NCBI RefSeq assembly: GCF_048892425.1
Contig: NZ_JBLZHU010000005.1
Coordinates: 124,001 to 188,000 of the forward strand
DNA from: Pacificispira sp002696645
GTDB lineage: Bacteria > Pseudomonadota > Alphaproteobacteria > UBA8366 > Aestuariispiraceae
Reading direction: 5' to 3'
DNA length: 64,000 nucleotides
Of this stretch, positions 1 through 7,859 are shown piece by piece. Position 1 is the stretch's first letter. Each line of letters opens with the position of its first letter. A model generated the notes under the pieces. It had not been told where the DNA came from and did no database searches. It worked only from the letters and a program-made list of their open reading frames with translations. A program made the position numbers and the translations under genes.

Positions 1-360
1 GGTTGCCCGTCTGGAAGGATCTCTCGCTCCCTTCTTGCCGAAGGCATTGACTCAATCGGTCGGGACACGTGCATAAAAATGTAATGTATCAATGGTGTTT
101 AGAGGGTGATTTCTGGATATATCGACAATAATCCGCGCGTGCCAGATGGTCGATTGCCAAGCTAGCGCATGCCTCTAAAATCGCTGGATGTTTTCGATAT
201 CAATGCCTTGCGGCATGGTTGGCGGGCCGAAGCCGATGAAACCGAGAACTACGTCTACGCTATAGCCCTCTAAATGATCAACGGGCGGGCCTGACAACCG
301 CGGGATTTCTTCGAACTATTTTTTAGTTCTCCGAAAATACCGCGATAATTATCCAAGTTA
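1..360. other. left flank, no recognised gene
   Basis: No convincing gene lies here. The longest suggestive frame is a 34-codon ATG ORF at 169-273 on the plus strand without a ribosome binding site. It could be a remnant of an older gene, but I recognise nothing in it. I looked for a copy of the tRNA-Ser 3' end, as expected for the far attachment site of the island, and did not see one, so the island probably continues to the left of the window. Confidence 0.5.
299..344 (-). terminator. long imperfect hairpin downstream of the defence operon
   Basis: CGCGG at 299-303 pairs with CCGCG at 340-344, and the inner stem GAACTA (313-318) pairs with TAGTTC (324-329) around a five-T loop. The middle of the arms is partly mismatched. 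The structure starts 17 bases beyond the stop codon of the last gene of the minus-strand operon, so it probably ends or stabilises that transcript. There is no long U-tract after it, so termination is inferred from position and shape only. Confidence 0.5.
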
Positions 361-1251
361 TCAACTTGCATATGTGTCATAGAAATTCCGTTGTGTATCG
401 AAGAACTGATCGAACAGGACTTCTGACTGCTTCGTTTGGGCAGTCCACAACTCCGCTACCTCCAAAGGGATCAGTTTCTCAGCGCCGTGCATATGCCTGA
501 GAGCCGCAAGGGAAAACACCCAGAGACTGCCTTGGTCAGACATGATCCTCGCGGCGTGTGATGCCTCCAGAATCGGCAGTTCGTCTTTGCGTCGTAGCGC
601 GCGATCCAGCATGAGATCGAGTGCAGCGTCGTCAGCATGTATCAGGTGGCTTTGCTGGCCGTACATGTGCAACAAAACATCAGCATCAGGGACCTTTGCC
701 TTCTCATCTTTTGAGTCGGAGAGTGCGTTGATGATCTCCGAGAATGACCACTTCTGTTCAAGGTCCTTGCGTATGCGCTTGTTTGTCGGTGTCGATGGGA
801 AAAGGGCTTCGTTCACGAGTCCGTCGAAAATCGCGGCGCTTCCCTCTCGTCCGTCAGCTTTACTCAGATTTCGGACAGGACCGACGCGGTGTTTACGCTT
901 GTGGTCGTGTGTGGCCGCGTAAAGGCCCCAAAATTCCTGAACAAGCGCACTACGCTCGGACTCGGCTTCAAAGCAGATAAACCAGATTTTTGCTGATGCC
1001 TCATAGAATGATCGGAGAATGATCTCGGCGTCCCACGGAAAGCCGGAAGAAACAAGGTACGAAACAGCCTGGCTCCTTGAGGACATGTAGTGAAACAGCT
1101 GCTTCAATGTCTGGAGAACCTGTTCTTCTTTGTCGCTCTCCTGAAAGGTGTGGTCTATTAGGTCTCTGACAGTGCTGATGAGCTGCAGCTTTGCATCCTG
1201 CAGTTCGTTCAGGTCCTTGGCAAAGGGATGTGCGGGTTCTCTTTCCGTCAT
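361..1251 (-). CDS. DUF5677-like helical protein, last gene of defence operon
   Basis: This 296-residue, mostly helical protein has no signal peptide or membrane segment. Its central part (about residues 75-110, containing AEIILRSFYEASAK) resembles the DUF5677 family, whose members carry a conserved Arg/Glu helix and occur widely in defence and mobile loci with no settled biochemical role. The start codon directly follows the stop of the upstream gene (1252), with no spacer, which points to translational coupling. As the last gene of a seven- or eight-gene co-directional run it is likely made together with the ATPase and the two unknown proteins. The family call comes from sequence impression only, and the function is unknown. 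Confidence 0.55.
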   Translation of the reverse strand: MTEREPAHPFAKDLNELQDAKLQLISTVRDLIDHTFQESDKEEQVLQTLKQLFHYMSSRSQAVSYLVSSGFPWDAEIILRSFYEASAKIWFICFEAESERSALVQEFWGLYAATHDHKRKHRVGPVRNLSKADGREGSAAIFDGLVNEALFPSTPTNKRIRKDLEQKWSFSEIINALSDSKDEKAKVPDADVLLHMYGQQSHLIHADDAALDLMLDRALRRKDELPILEASHAARIMSDQGSLWVFSLAALRHMHGAEKLIPLEVAELWTAQTKQSEVLFDQFFDTQRNFYDTYAS

Positions 1252-2010
1252 CTACGCTGCTTCACTGACCTCTGCGACACGATCACAGCATTCGCCTACG
1301 AATTTGTCGGCTTCCGCATCGCTGAGTGCCTCGAACACGATGCCACCGCCGTATCTGTTGATGATCTTCATGAAAGCGCGGAATCTGACCTCAGTCGCGG
1401 TAATCTCAGCTTTTTCATCAATTGCCCGCAGAATTGCCCCCGCTATCTGCCTTCTGCTGCTCATCCAGATTCTTTCGACAAAGTTCGATCTGATGTCGGC
1501 TGTTTTCAGGATCAGGCCAAGTGCCTTCTCCACATCATCCGGCATGCAGCTTCTTGCGATGTGATAGTTCCACCAGAGGCGGGATACGGAATGATCATCC
1601 CTGATCGCGGTCTGTGTTGGAGCGAAGATGTGAGCCTGAATAGAGGCAACCAGTGCATCATCTTCATCCGTTTCGCTCAGCCACCTGGCCTTTGAATACT
1701 CAAAGGCATCAAGGTGAGAGATCCGCACCCAGACAAGTTCTTCGTTTGCAAGAGACGGCGTCAGTCCGGACAGCGCCTGACCGACGATCAGCGAATTTTT
1801 TCGGTCGATATCAACGATATTCTGCTGCTGTGTAAGGTCCAGTGTGCCAAGAAGCGCCTGATCATAGTCGATCTTCAGATCGATATCCCAAGACGGTTCA
1901 TCTTCAAGGTGGTGGAACCCCGATCCCCGATAAAGTTCTAGGTTCGAACGGATATTCGTCCGCAGATCAGTGAGTGCCGCTTCAGAAATGTATTTGAGCT
2001 CGGTGTTCAT
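1252..2010 (-). CDS. unknown protein, possible DUF6339 family
   Basis: This is a soluble protein of 252 residues. Two stretches, WVRISHLDAFEYSKARWL near residues 93-110 and SRLWWNYHIAR near 142-152, are the kind of Trp/Arg-rich signature I associate with DUF6339, a family seen next to ATPases in putative defence loci. That assignment is tentative. I see no catalytic nuclease motif, no zinc ligands and no membrane segment. The start overlaps the end of the 277-residue gene by four bases and the stop touches the next start, so the three downstream genes form a coupled block behind the GHKL ATPase. It could be a structural or adaptor subunit of an ATPase complex. Confidence 0.5.
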   Translation of the reverse strand: MNTELKYISEAALTDLRTNIRSNLELYRGSGFHHLEDEPSWDIDLKIDYDQALLGTLDLTQQQNIVDIDRKNSLIVGQALSGLTPSLANEELVWVRISHLDAFEYSKARWLSETDEDDALVASIQAHIFAPTQTAIRDDHSVSRLWWNYHIARSCMPDDVEKALGLILKTADIRSNFVERIWMSSRRQIAGAILRAIDEKAEITATEVRFRAFMKIINRYGGGIVFEALSDAEADKFVGECCDRVAEVSEAA

Positions 2011-2840
2011 GATGCAGCCTCCATCGCTTTTGTCGTTTGTTTTAAGGGGGCTTTCAGCAACAGCTGCGCCACCCTGAGCGGGGAGACTGAGGGGTCGTTA
2101 GGCTGAATTCCGAGGTCATCGCATTTTGCAGAGAACACCTGAAACCAGCGCTGTGCTTCAAAGCTTTTGTCCCCAAGCTGCATTCTGGAGACAATGTCGG
2201 CGATTACCGGCATGTAGACGGCACTGAGCATCACGGAGCGGGTGGCTGGTAGGTTTCGCATACTGTCGAGTGCCGTGTGCGTCGCGGACTCTGCGAGAAT
2301 TCCGATCTTGTCGTCATCAGTATCCACTTCAATCATTCCGGGTTCCACGGTGTCATCAACGGCAAGCTTGAAGATAGTTTCGAAGGGCTTGAACTTCCTC
2401 GGATCGATTGAGAACCGAAACTCCGGCCCCATTGCGATGATCGACCCCTTCCCGATACTGATTTCCTCGCCGAATTCTGCATCGATCATAGGGCTGGAGA
2501 AACCGTCGAGGTCCTTTAGTGTCCAGACAACCGGACGGATCGTCACCAGCCCGTGAAGCTGCGACAGATCAAAGAACTTTTCGGATGTTCCGGGAGGTGC
2601 CTCCTGAAGGTGGTTGAAGTAGGTCCGTCTACACACCAGAAAGTAGCCTGATGCCGCTTGCTGCGAGGAGATAAGAGAGGAAAGGTCATCGTTCCCGATA
2701 GTGATCTCGGAGATGATCTTCAGCTGATTGTCATCAGTCTGCTGCTGCAGGAACTCGGCACACATTTCGCCTGTGGAGTAATCAGAAGAGAATTCACTGA
2801 GGACCGGGTGCGGATAGCGCATACGCTCGTTGATCTTCAT
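2007..2840 (-). CDS. unknown protein between GHKL ATPase and DUF6339-like gene
   Basis: A 277-residue protein that I do not recognise. The first 170 residues look beta-rich and contain several acidic patches. The C-terminal 100 residues look helical and end in a basic segment (LLLKAPLKQTTKAMEAAS). There is no signal peptide and no obvious enzyme motif. It overlaps both neighbours by four bases: the ATPase stop at 2837 lies inside its start, and its stop lies inside the start of the next gene. Such overlaps usually mark proteins made in fixed ratio that act together, so a partner role for the ATPase is the most economical inference. Confidence 0.55.
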   Translation of the reverse strand: MKINERMRYPHPVLSEFSSDYSTGEMCAEFLQQQTDDNQLKIISEITIGNDDLSSLISSQQAASGYFLVCRRTYFNHLQEAPPGTSEKFFDLSQLHGLVTIRPVVWTLKDLDGFSSPMIDAEFGEEISIGKGSIIAMGPEFRFSIDPRKFKPFETIFKLAVDDTVEPGMIEVDTDDDKIGILAESATHTALDSMRNLPATRSVMLSAVYMPVIADIVSRMQLGDKSFEAQRWFQVFSAKCDDLGIQPNDPSVSPLRVAQLLLKAPLKQTTKAMEAAS

Positions 2841-4735
2841 GACGCAACCTCCTCTTCGTCTTCAACAACCTCATAGGCTGAAATCTCAATCGGGCCGCCA
2901 TATGGGACGTCGAATTCAACATCGACACTCTGCCGCTTCCCGGCTTCGCAGGTGATCTCAAGAGTGTCATTGCTGACGCTCCCTATGGAGGCGCTGATGA
3001 TCGTTAGGCGCTCTTCCGCATTCAGACCGCTCGCATCAGTAGAGATGACAACGTGTGAACTCACCGGCGAGGTGAAGATCAGCCGCCGTTTTTTCAGTTC
3101 TCTCCTGTCCGGGATAAGAGCGCGCTCGGAGATCAGTTCGATTGGACGCATTTCTTTGCGCGGCCTTGGCTTTGGTCCCGGTCCCGGACCTGGTCCCGGA
3201 CTTGGTTCCGGGCCAGGATTTGGCCCCGGACCGGGAGGATCATCCGGGGAACCGAATTTCTGCGCGGCAGGCGGTGTGCGCTTTGGGTTGCTGCGCTTCA
3301 TCGTGGTCGGTACTTTTGCGCGCGGATCAGTCTCGGTGCCCGCTTCGTCCTCGGTGCGGAACCCTTCTGTCACGAAGAACTCGTTCATCTCGTCGAGATC
3401 GACGCTGTCAACAGGTTGAGAACGAGCGACTTCTCTGATCCTGTTGCGGATTTCCTTTGCAAGCAGGGTAAACGCCCGCTCCCCCTGCGCCCGTAGAGTG
3501 GGGTCAGTGATGCGTTCTGCCGACAGCGTATCGTGCCGGGGATTTTCGAGACGTTTGAACCATTCGCCTTCTGCGGCGCTTTCCGGTTCGATGATGACGG
3601 CAAATTCCTTGTGGAGCGGAAAGCGCTTAAAGGGCTCATTGAAGTAGGCGAGATTGTCCGTGATATACATGCCGTTCCGGACGATCCCGACCGTGTACCG
3701 AAGACCGTCACGCAGAAGCATGTGCATCCTGACTTTGCCGAGTTCAGATACCTCGATAGTCTGAGTCACGGTCTGCGGATCAATAAGGCAATCATGCAGT
3801 GTGCGGGCGGCGTCGAATGAGTGCCGGGCATTCAGTTGATCGACGGCTTCGTTGACCTCTGGACTCTTGAAGAGGGTCTGAATGGTGTTCCGGTTGATCA
3901 GGATCGAACCGTTATCCAGCTCAAACTCCATCTCACGACGTTCAATAGCACAGAAAAAGTTGATAAGGATTGCTGCGGTCATCTCATAGCGCCAGTCCGT
4001 CCGGGTTTCCCTTAAACAAACTGAGAAGAGAGAGGTGCCTTGCTCCTTTCTGCGCAACCACTGCGGAATGTTTTCCGCAGCATCGACCGGCATGTATCCT
4101 TCGGTCTTACCCCAGTAGCCCTTGCGTCGTCGTTCAACTCCAGCGCTGTCCGAATGCGAAATGAACTGGGTCTTCCCCATACAAAGTGAGTGCGCCTGAC
4201 CACCGGTTTCGTACATCGTTGAGACAAAAACGGTCTGAATGTCCGAAAGCGCAAAGGTTGCATTCTTGCCGATGCCGAAAGAGCCGCCGGAACTGACATC
4301 CTCCTTAACGCTCATCCCGTCGGTTTTTGCCAGTGTGTGGAACGGCCTGCCCTCAACGCAAGGTCCGCGAACGCCCTTTGTGTTGAAGTCTGCTATCCTG
4401 AGAATTTGCAATTCATCAGCTTTTAGCGCGCTGACCGCGTTACGGAAAAATCCGGTTTCTTTCTCCCTCGAAGCCGCCTCCGACTTCTTCAGGCACAGGT
4501 CTGCTGCCTCACGATATTCTTCGATTGACGGAAACGCATCGGCAGGAAGGGAGATGACATCAAATCGCAAGACAACAGGTTTTGTCGCATCAGCGCGTGC
4601 GTCACGACTGTTCTGGCCCGTTTCGCGCGCAACGGCCGCAAAAGGATTTTCGCGGAATGTTTCGATCCCTGCGTCACTGAGGCCTTCGGCCTCACCACCG
4701 TTGTTCGGCAAAAATGCCAGTCCGATCTTACTCAT
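2837..4735 (-). CDS. GHKL (MutL/MORC-like) ATPase of defence operon
   Basis: The 632-residue protein has the Bergerat ATP-binding fold. Motif N is ARETGQNSRDA (E38, N42, D45, fitting ExxxNxxDA). Motif G1 is around IADFNTKG (D116). Motif G2 is GGSFGIGKNA (G151-K157). A transducer-like middle region follows, then a Pro/Gly-rich linker near residues 498-527, then a beta-rich C-terminal domain with an acidic tail. MutL/MORC-type ATPases encoded with C5 methyltransferases and Vsr nucleases are a described class of predicted restriction or defence systems. The neighbours fit that class, but the usual Z1 helicase and AIPR genes are absent here. It probably dimerises on ATP and clamps DNA. The ATPase call is strong; the system role is inferred. 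Confidence 0.8.
   Translation of the reverse strand: MSKIGLAFLPNNGGEAEGLSDAGIETFRENPFAAVARETGQNSRDARADATKPVVLRFDVISLPADAFPSIEEYREAADLCLKKSEAASREKETGFFRNAVSALKADELQILRIADFNTKGVRGPCVEGRPFHTLAKTDGMSVKEDVSSGGSFGIGKNATFALSDIQTVFVSTMYETGGQAHSLCMGKTQFISHSDSAGVERRRKGYWGKTEGYMPVDAAENIPQWLRRKEQGTSLFSVCLRETRTDWRYEMTAAILINFFCAIERREMEFELDNGSILINRNTIQTLFKSPEVNEAVDQLNARHSFDAARTLHDCLIDPQTVTQTIEVSELGKVRMHMLLRDGLRYTVGIVRNGMYITDNLAYFNEPFKRFPLHKEFAVIIEPESAAEGEWFKRLENPRHDTLSAERITDPTLRAQGERAFTLLAKEIRNRIREVARSQPVDSVDLDEMNEFFVTEGFRTEDEAGTETDPRAKVPTTMKRSNPKRTPPAAQKFGSPDDPPGPGPNPGPEPSPGPGPGPGPKPRPRKEMRPIELISERALIPDRRELKKRRLIFTSPVSSHVVISTDASGLNAEERLTIISASIGSVSNDTLEITCEAGKRQSVDVEFDVPYGGPIEISAYEVVEDEEEVAS
3163..3243. repeat. 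degenerate GGTCCCGG-type tandem repeat coding a Pro-Gly linker
   Basis: A run of imperfect short units (GGTCCCGG, GGACCTGG, GGCCCCGG and variants) lies inside the GHKL ATPase gene and encodes alternating Pro and Gly on the minus strand. Such tracts can change length by slippage, so linker length may differ between strains. The reading frame is kept in this copy. Confidence 0.75.
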
Positions 4736-4743
4736 GCTTGCCC

Positions 4744-4974
4744 CTATTTCTGACTAAGGCGGAACGAGTCATCGCCAGTTTTGCCGTTTCCTGAGAATCT
4801 GCTTTTTGCGGCATCCAGCTCTCTCTGGAGTGCCCTGAAAATCTCCTTGGCATCTTCATCTTCGTATTCGTAGGACGCTTTGTTCGCCAGATTCCCGATC
4901 AGGCGAATGTCCTTGATGGCACGGTTGACCCTCGCTTCAGCCAGGTCGACGAACTTCTTCCTTTTGTCCCGCAT
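4744..4974 (-). CDS. small helical protein of restriction/defence loci
   Basis: A 76-residue protein that is almost entirely charged helix, with a central RLIGNLANKASYEYEDEDAK segment followed by a helix ending KSRF. Small proteins with this pattern (a basic helix, then LIGNLANK-Y-Y and an acidic loop) are, as I recall, frequent next to helicases and ATPases of restriction-like loci; no function is known to me. Its stop lies eight bases before the ATPase start, so the two are clearly cotranscribed. It starts the second half of the operon, after a 107-base AT-rich gap behind vsr. DNA binding or an adaptor role is possible but not shown. Confidence 0.55.
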   Translation of the reverse strand: MRDKRKKFVDLAEARVNRAIKDIRLIGNLANKASYEYEDEDAKEIFRALQRELDAAKSRFSGNGKTGDDSFRLSQK

Positions 4975-5081
4975 TGCAGCCTTCCTTATGCGCTACATAT
5001 ATGACAGATTTTTCAGTTATTAGGAATATATTTCCACTATGTCGTCGACACATATCATAAATATATGAGATATGTATCGCC
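4975..5081 (-). promoter_or_regulatory. AT-rich gap with inverted repeat, likely internal promoter/operator
   Basis: This is the only real gap in an operon otherwise built of overlaps. ACATATC at 5050-5056 is mirrored by GATATGT at 5069-5075, and nearby are further TATATGA-like elements. The base composition changes sharply to AT-rich. Together this suggests an internal promoter with a dyad operator for the small protein, ATPase and downstream genes, separate from the methyltransferase promoter. No protein binding has been demonstrated. Confidence 0.45.
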
Positions 5082-5501
5082 TTATATCGAATTAACCACC
5101 TGATTTTCAATGGTTTTTATGACATCTTGCGGGTCTGCGAACAGTTCACATTCCCAAACAGTCAGTATCTGCCAGCCGAGTGCCTCCAACTCAGTCTTCT
5201 TGCGGGCGTCCCGCTCTACTGTCCTGTGAAACTTCTCGGTCCAGAACTCTGTGCGCGTCTTAGGCATCGTCGCATTCGAACACCCTTCATGACGGTGCCA
5301 GAAGCACCCGTGAACGAAGATGACGGTGCGGTACTTCGGGAGAACGATGTCAGGCTTTCCAGGCAGGCCGGGCGCATGCAGCCGAAAGCGAAAGCCTCTC
5401 CGGTGGAGAAGGCTACGAAGAAGAACTTCGAGTTTAGTGTCTTTGCCCCGGATTCGGGACATGTTCCAGCTGCGGTGCTCTTTCGAAATCCGATCCGTCA
5501 C
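5082..5501 (-). CDS. vsr: very short patch repair endonuclease Vsr
   Basis: The 139-residue protein matches Vsr along its whole length. It has the N-terminal segment RSWNMSRIRGKDTKLE, the catalytic core KPDIVLPKYRTVIFVHGCFWHRH with the metal-binding Asp and zinc-binding Cys/His residues, and the C-terminal WECEL. Vsr nicks next to T:G mismatches produced by deamination of 5-methylcytosine, so it usually accompanies a cytosine methyltransferase. Its start overlaps the methyltransferase stop by four bases. In MutL/MORC-type systems Vsr-like nucleases are thought to be effectors or repair partners. Enzyme identity is secure; whether it here serves repair or restriction is open. Confidence 0.93.
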   Translation of the reverse strand: MTDRISKEHRSWNMSRIRGKDTKLEVLLRSLLHRRGFRFRLHAPGLPGKPDIVLPKYRTVIFVHGCFWHRHEGCSNATMPKTRTEFWTEKFHRTVERDARKKTELEALGWQILTVWECELFADPQDVIKTIENQVVNSI

Positions 5502-7051
5502 GCATCATCATCTTTCATCTGATCCAGAACGTCGGCGATAATTGCAGCGATCTGCCTGGCCAGATATGGCGGCACGGCATTGCCCACCTGATGATACTGG
5601 GCGGTGCGCGGCCCCTCAAATCTGTAGTTGTCCGGGAAAGTCTGAAGGCGCGCGGCTTCTCTGACTGTCAGACTCCGGCACTGTACGGGGTCGTAGTGGA
5701 TGAAGTAGTGCCCGTCCTTGGAGATGTGGGACGTGACGGTTGTCGAAGGCTGATCGGGCAGCTGGACCCGGAAACGGTCAGAGAACATCTTTCCTGCGCG
5801 ACCAAGTTCTACATTGTCGTGGTTCGGGAGGAGACTCTCGGGAAAATCCGCCAGTTTTGGGCTTTTCCCTGTCACAGACGCAAACGATGCCGCGAAAGCA
5901 TACCGGCGAAGATCGGAGGGCATATGTCCGCGTGCTTCGTGACCGTCCAGGCGGTCGAGAAGCGGATCGTGAATGCCGTCAAACACGGCGTGCTGCAGCC
6001 TCGATCTGGCCGGGTAGTGTGTTGAACGCCGCTCCAGCTTCCTGCGTGTGCGATCCAGGTTGATGCTCATCAGATCAACCAGATCACCAGCATATTCGTG
6101 ACCGTTCAGCTCATGCCTGATCGCTACCGGATCAATTCCGGCGATCTCTCTTTGCCAGGCTTCAGGAGTGTCTCCACCTTTTGAAAGTCCGCTGCGGATG
6201 GCCGGGAGATTTCCGATGGCCTGCTTCAGTGTTGGCGGCTTATGCGGTTTGAGGCGCCCGGGCCGAACGTTGATGTCATTGCGGATTCCTACAATGAACA
6301 TACGATGTCTTGCCTGCGGCACACCATACTCTTCCGCCCGGACAAGAAAGAGACGCGGATCGGCCTCCAGCCCGGGCAGCTCATCCGCAGACAGGGAGTA
6401 CAGGCGGTAACCAAGTCCATTGGAAGACATGCCGAGGGCATCTTTCGGCGCGGTCAGGTCGGCTAGAATCCGATTGATGACCAGTTTGCCTTCAACCTTC
6501 GCCGACAGCAGTCCCTTGACGTTTTCCATCACGAAGACTGGCGGAGCATGATCTATAATGATCCGAAGATACTCGCGGTACAGAAAGTGCCGGATGTCCT
6601 TTTGAAACTCCGGGTCACCCATCATCCGTGACCGACCCACAAGTGAGTACGCCTGACAGGGCGGTCCGCCAACCAGTGCCCACCTCTTTTGCTTCTGAAG
6701 CCTGTCCGAAATCAGATTGTGCACGCGCTTATGGTTGTCAGTTCCAAGCGAAATACGGATAGCTGACCGGTCGGCATGCGCCTTCTCGTTCGGATGAAGA
6801 TCGTACAGTGCCCCAAGCGTAATATCGTCTTTCAGGTACCGGTAGTAGTCTTCAGTAAGCCCATCATCTTTGAAGGCTTTCAGGAAGTGTCGCAGCAGCA
6901 ATGTCCGGTGTGCAAACTCGTCCTGTTCAATTGATATTGCGCTTCGGAAACAGGCATCTTTTGCACCGCGCGTCAGGGAGGCGAACCCCTCACCAAGGCC
7001 GCCCGGCCCCGCGAAAACGTCAACCAAAGGATAAGCGATCTTCCTGGTCAT
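5498..7051 (-). CDS. DNA (cytosine-5-)-methyltransferase
   Basis: A 517-residue C5 methyltransferase. Motif I is LVDVFAGPGGLGEGF near the N-terminus. Motif IV with the catalytic Cys is GGPPCQAYSLVGRSR. Motif VI is VMENVKGLL and motif VIII is RHRMFIVGIR. The C-terminal motifs IX and X are RLQTFPDNYRF and QVGNAVPPYLARQIA. It transfers a methyl group from SAM to cytosine in a specific DNA site that cannot be read from sequence alone. It is longer than a minimal enzyme (about 330-420 residues), with extra material between motifs I and IV and in the recognition region. It overlaps the Phd-like gene upstream and vsr downstream by four bases each. Confidence 0.93.
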   Translation of the reverse strand: MTRKIAYPLVDVFAGPGGLGEGFASLTRGAKDACFRSAISIEQDEFAHRTLLLRHFLKAFKDDGLTEDYYRYLKDDITLGALYDLHPNEKAHADRSAIRISLGTDNHKRVHNLISDRLQKQKRWALVGGPPCQAYSLVGRSRMMGDPEFQKDIRHFLYREYLRIIIDHAPPVFVMENVKGLLSAKVEGKLVINRILADLTAPKDALGMSSNGLGYRLYSLSADELPGLEADPRLFLVRAEEYGVPQARHRMFIVGIRNDINVRPGRLKPHKPPTLKQAIGNLPAIRSGLSKGGDTPEAWQREIAGIDPVAIRHELNGHEYAGDLVDLMSINLDRTRRKLERRSTHYPARSRLQHAVFDGIHDPLLDRLDGHEARGHMPSDLRRYAFAASFASVTGKSPKLADFPESLLPNHDNVELGRAGKMFSDRFRVQLPDQPSTTVTSHISKDGHYFIHYDPVQCRSLTVREAARLQTFPDNYRFEGPRTAQYHQVGNAVPPYLARQIAAIIADVLDQMKDDDA

Positions 7052-7227
7052 TCCGGTTCCCCAGCGCTGCCGCGAGGAGCCGCATTTGTCAGTCGCTCGT
7101 AGTCTTCAATACTGAGAACCACGACGACTGGCCTACCATGTTTTTCGACTGATACAGGTTCTTGGCGCGCGGTATCAATCAGGTAGCCAAAGCGGTTTTT
7201 TGCATCACGGGCAGAGAGTGTTTTCAT
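7048..7227 (-). CDS. Phd/YefM-like antitoxin-family DNA-binding protein without toxin
   Basis: A 59-residue protein starting MKTLSARDAKNRFGYLID, the typical N-terminal DNA-binding fold of Phd/YefM antitoxins, followed by EKHGRPVVVVLSIEDYERL. I chose the ATG at 7227 because family members begin just before this motif. A start at 7260 would add 11 residues that overlap the palindrome at 7239-7256. Normally a toxin gene follows; here the next gene, overlapping by four bases, is the cytosine methyltransferase. The protein may thus serve as autorepressor of the whole operon, much like a controller protein, or may be an antitoxin that lost its toxin. Confidence 0.75.
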   Translation of the reverse strand: MKTLSARDAKNRFGYLIDTARQEPVSVEKHGRPVVVVLSIEDYERLTNAAPRGSAGEPE

Positions 7228-7238
7228 GCAATATTGAT

Positions 7239-7256
7239 CCAAAATGGACATTTTGG
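7239..7256. promoter_or_regulatory. perfect palindrome, probable Phd operator
   Basis: CCAAAATG, a GA spacer, then CATTTTGG form a perfect 8-bp inverted repeat centred about 20 bases before the chosen start of the Phd-like gene. Phd/YefM proteins autoregulate by binding palindromes over their own promoter, so this is the likely operator of the defence operon. Function is inferred from position and symmetry. Confidence 0.6.
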
Positions 7257-7260
7257 CCAT

Positions 7261-7591
7261 TGTGCATCAGGTACCGGTCGGATGCAATGCGATTGATTGT
7301 GCTCCATCCTTGATAGGACGACAGTATCCGATTCGCGCAGAGCTGATCGCGGAGTACAAGGATCCTGCTAACCCTTATCCGGCAGGTTCGGTGGAGGGGG
7401 GACTGCTTCTCCATCATGTCACGGGGGTATCTCCGTCCTCCTCCAACCGCCACGGGTCTGGCCCACCTTTAGGACCCTTGGCGCCTCGAGACCGGACTGA
7501 CGGTCAATGGCGGTCCGTCACGACATAGGCGTGAGAGCGTTTCACGCGGCGGTACCGAGATATGTGGGTTCTCCGCGCTTCTTGGCATCGA
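7261..7591. other. intergenic remnant region without recognised gene
   Basis: About 330 bases lie between the defence operon promoter and the 3' end of the traD remnant. In related plasmids traG, the coupling ATPase gene, would begin here on the minus strand, but no frame resembles its N-terminus. I see only short chance frames on both strands. The region probably marks the deletion or insertion joint between the conjugation remnant and the defence operon. Confidence 0.4.
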
Positions 7592-7858
7592 TTACGCCCG
7601 ATCCTGCGGTGGTTGAGTTCTGTCATGCACGTCTGGCGAACGATCCTTCTCAAATGCCATCTTTCCCAGCTTTGTCCGGACAACACGAGCACGCTCGCCG
7701 TCCTCGCCTTTGAGCTTGTCGGCCATCCAAAGCAGCGCCCCTTAGATCATGGCGCGATCATCGCCGGTCAGGTCCACGATACCCGCCTTGATGACGAGAC
7801 AACCGAGTTCGATCAGATGCCGTGTTCTCCTGCGGCGCTCCACCTGCCATGTGCGCAT
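7592..7858 (-). pseudogene. traD: traD conjugal transfer protein, broken by in-frame stop
   Basis: Reading from ATG 7858 gives MRTWQVERRRRTRHLIELG and then KAGIVDLTGDDRAMI, a stop (TAA, 7742-7744), and in the same frame GALLWMADKLKGEDGERAR to a second stop at 7592. This is the small TraD protein of rhizobial-type conjugation systems, where a Tyr codon normally sits at or near the stop position, so a single base change could have made it. The ATG lies one base after the traC stop, as in intact operons. TraD accompanies the TraG coupling protein; no traG remains here. Confidence 0.8.
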
Positions 7859-7859
7859 G

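Noticed and set aside
169..273. 34-codon ORF near the left edge
   Set aside because: It has an ATG and stop but no ribosome binding site, no recognised family and no supporting context, so I did not list it as a gene.
1..360. Left attachment site (copy of the tRNA-Ser 3' end)
   Set aside because: No stretch here matches the tRNA 3' segment at 12214-12240; the island's left border is probably outside the window.
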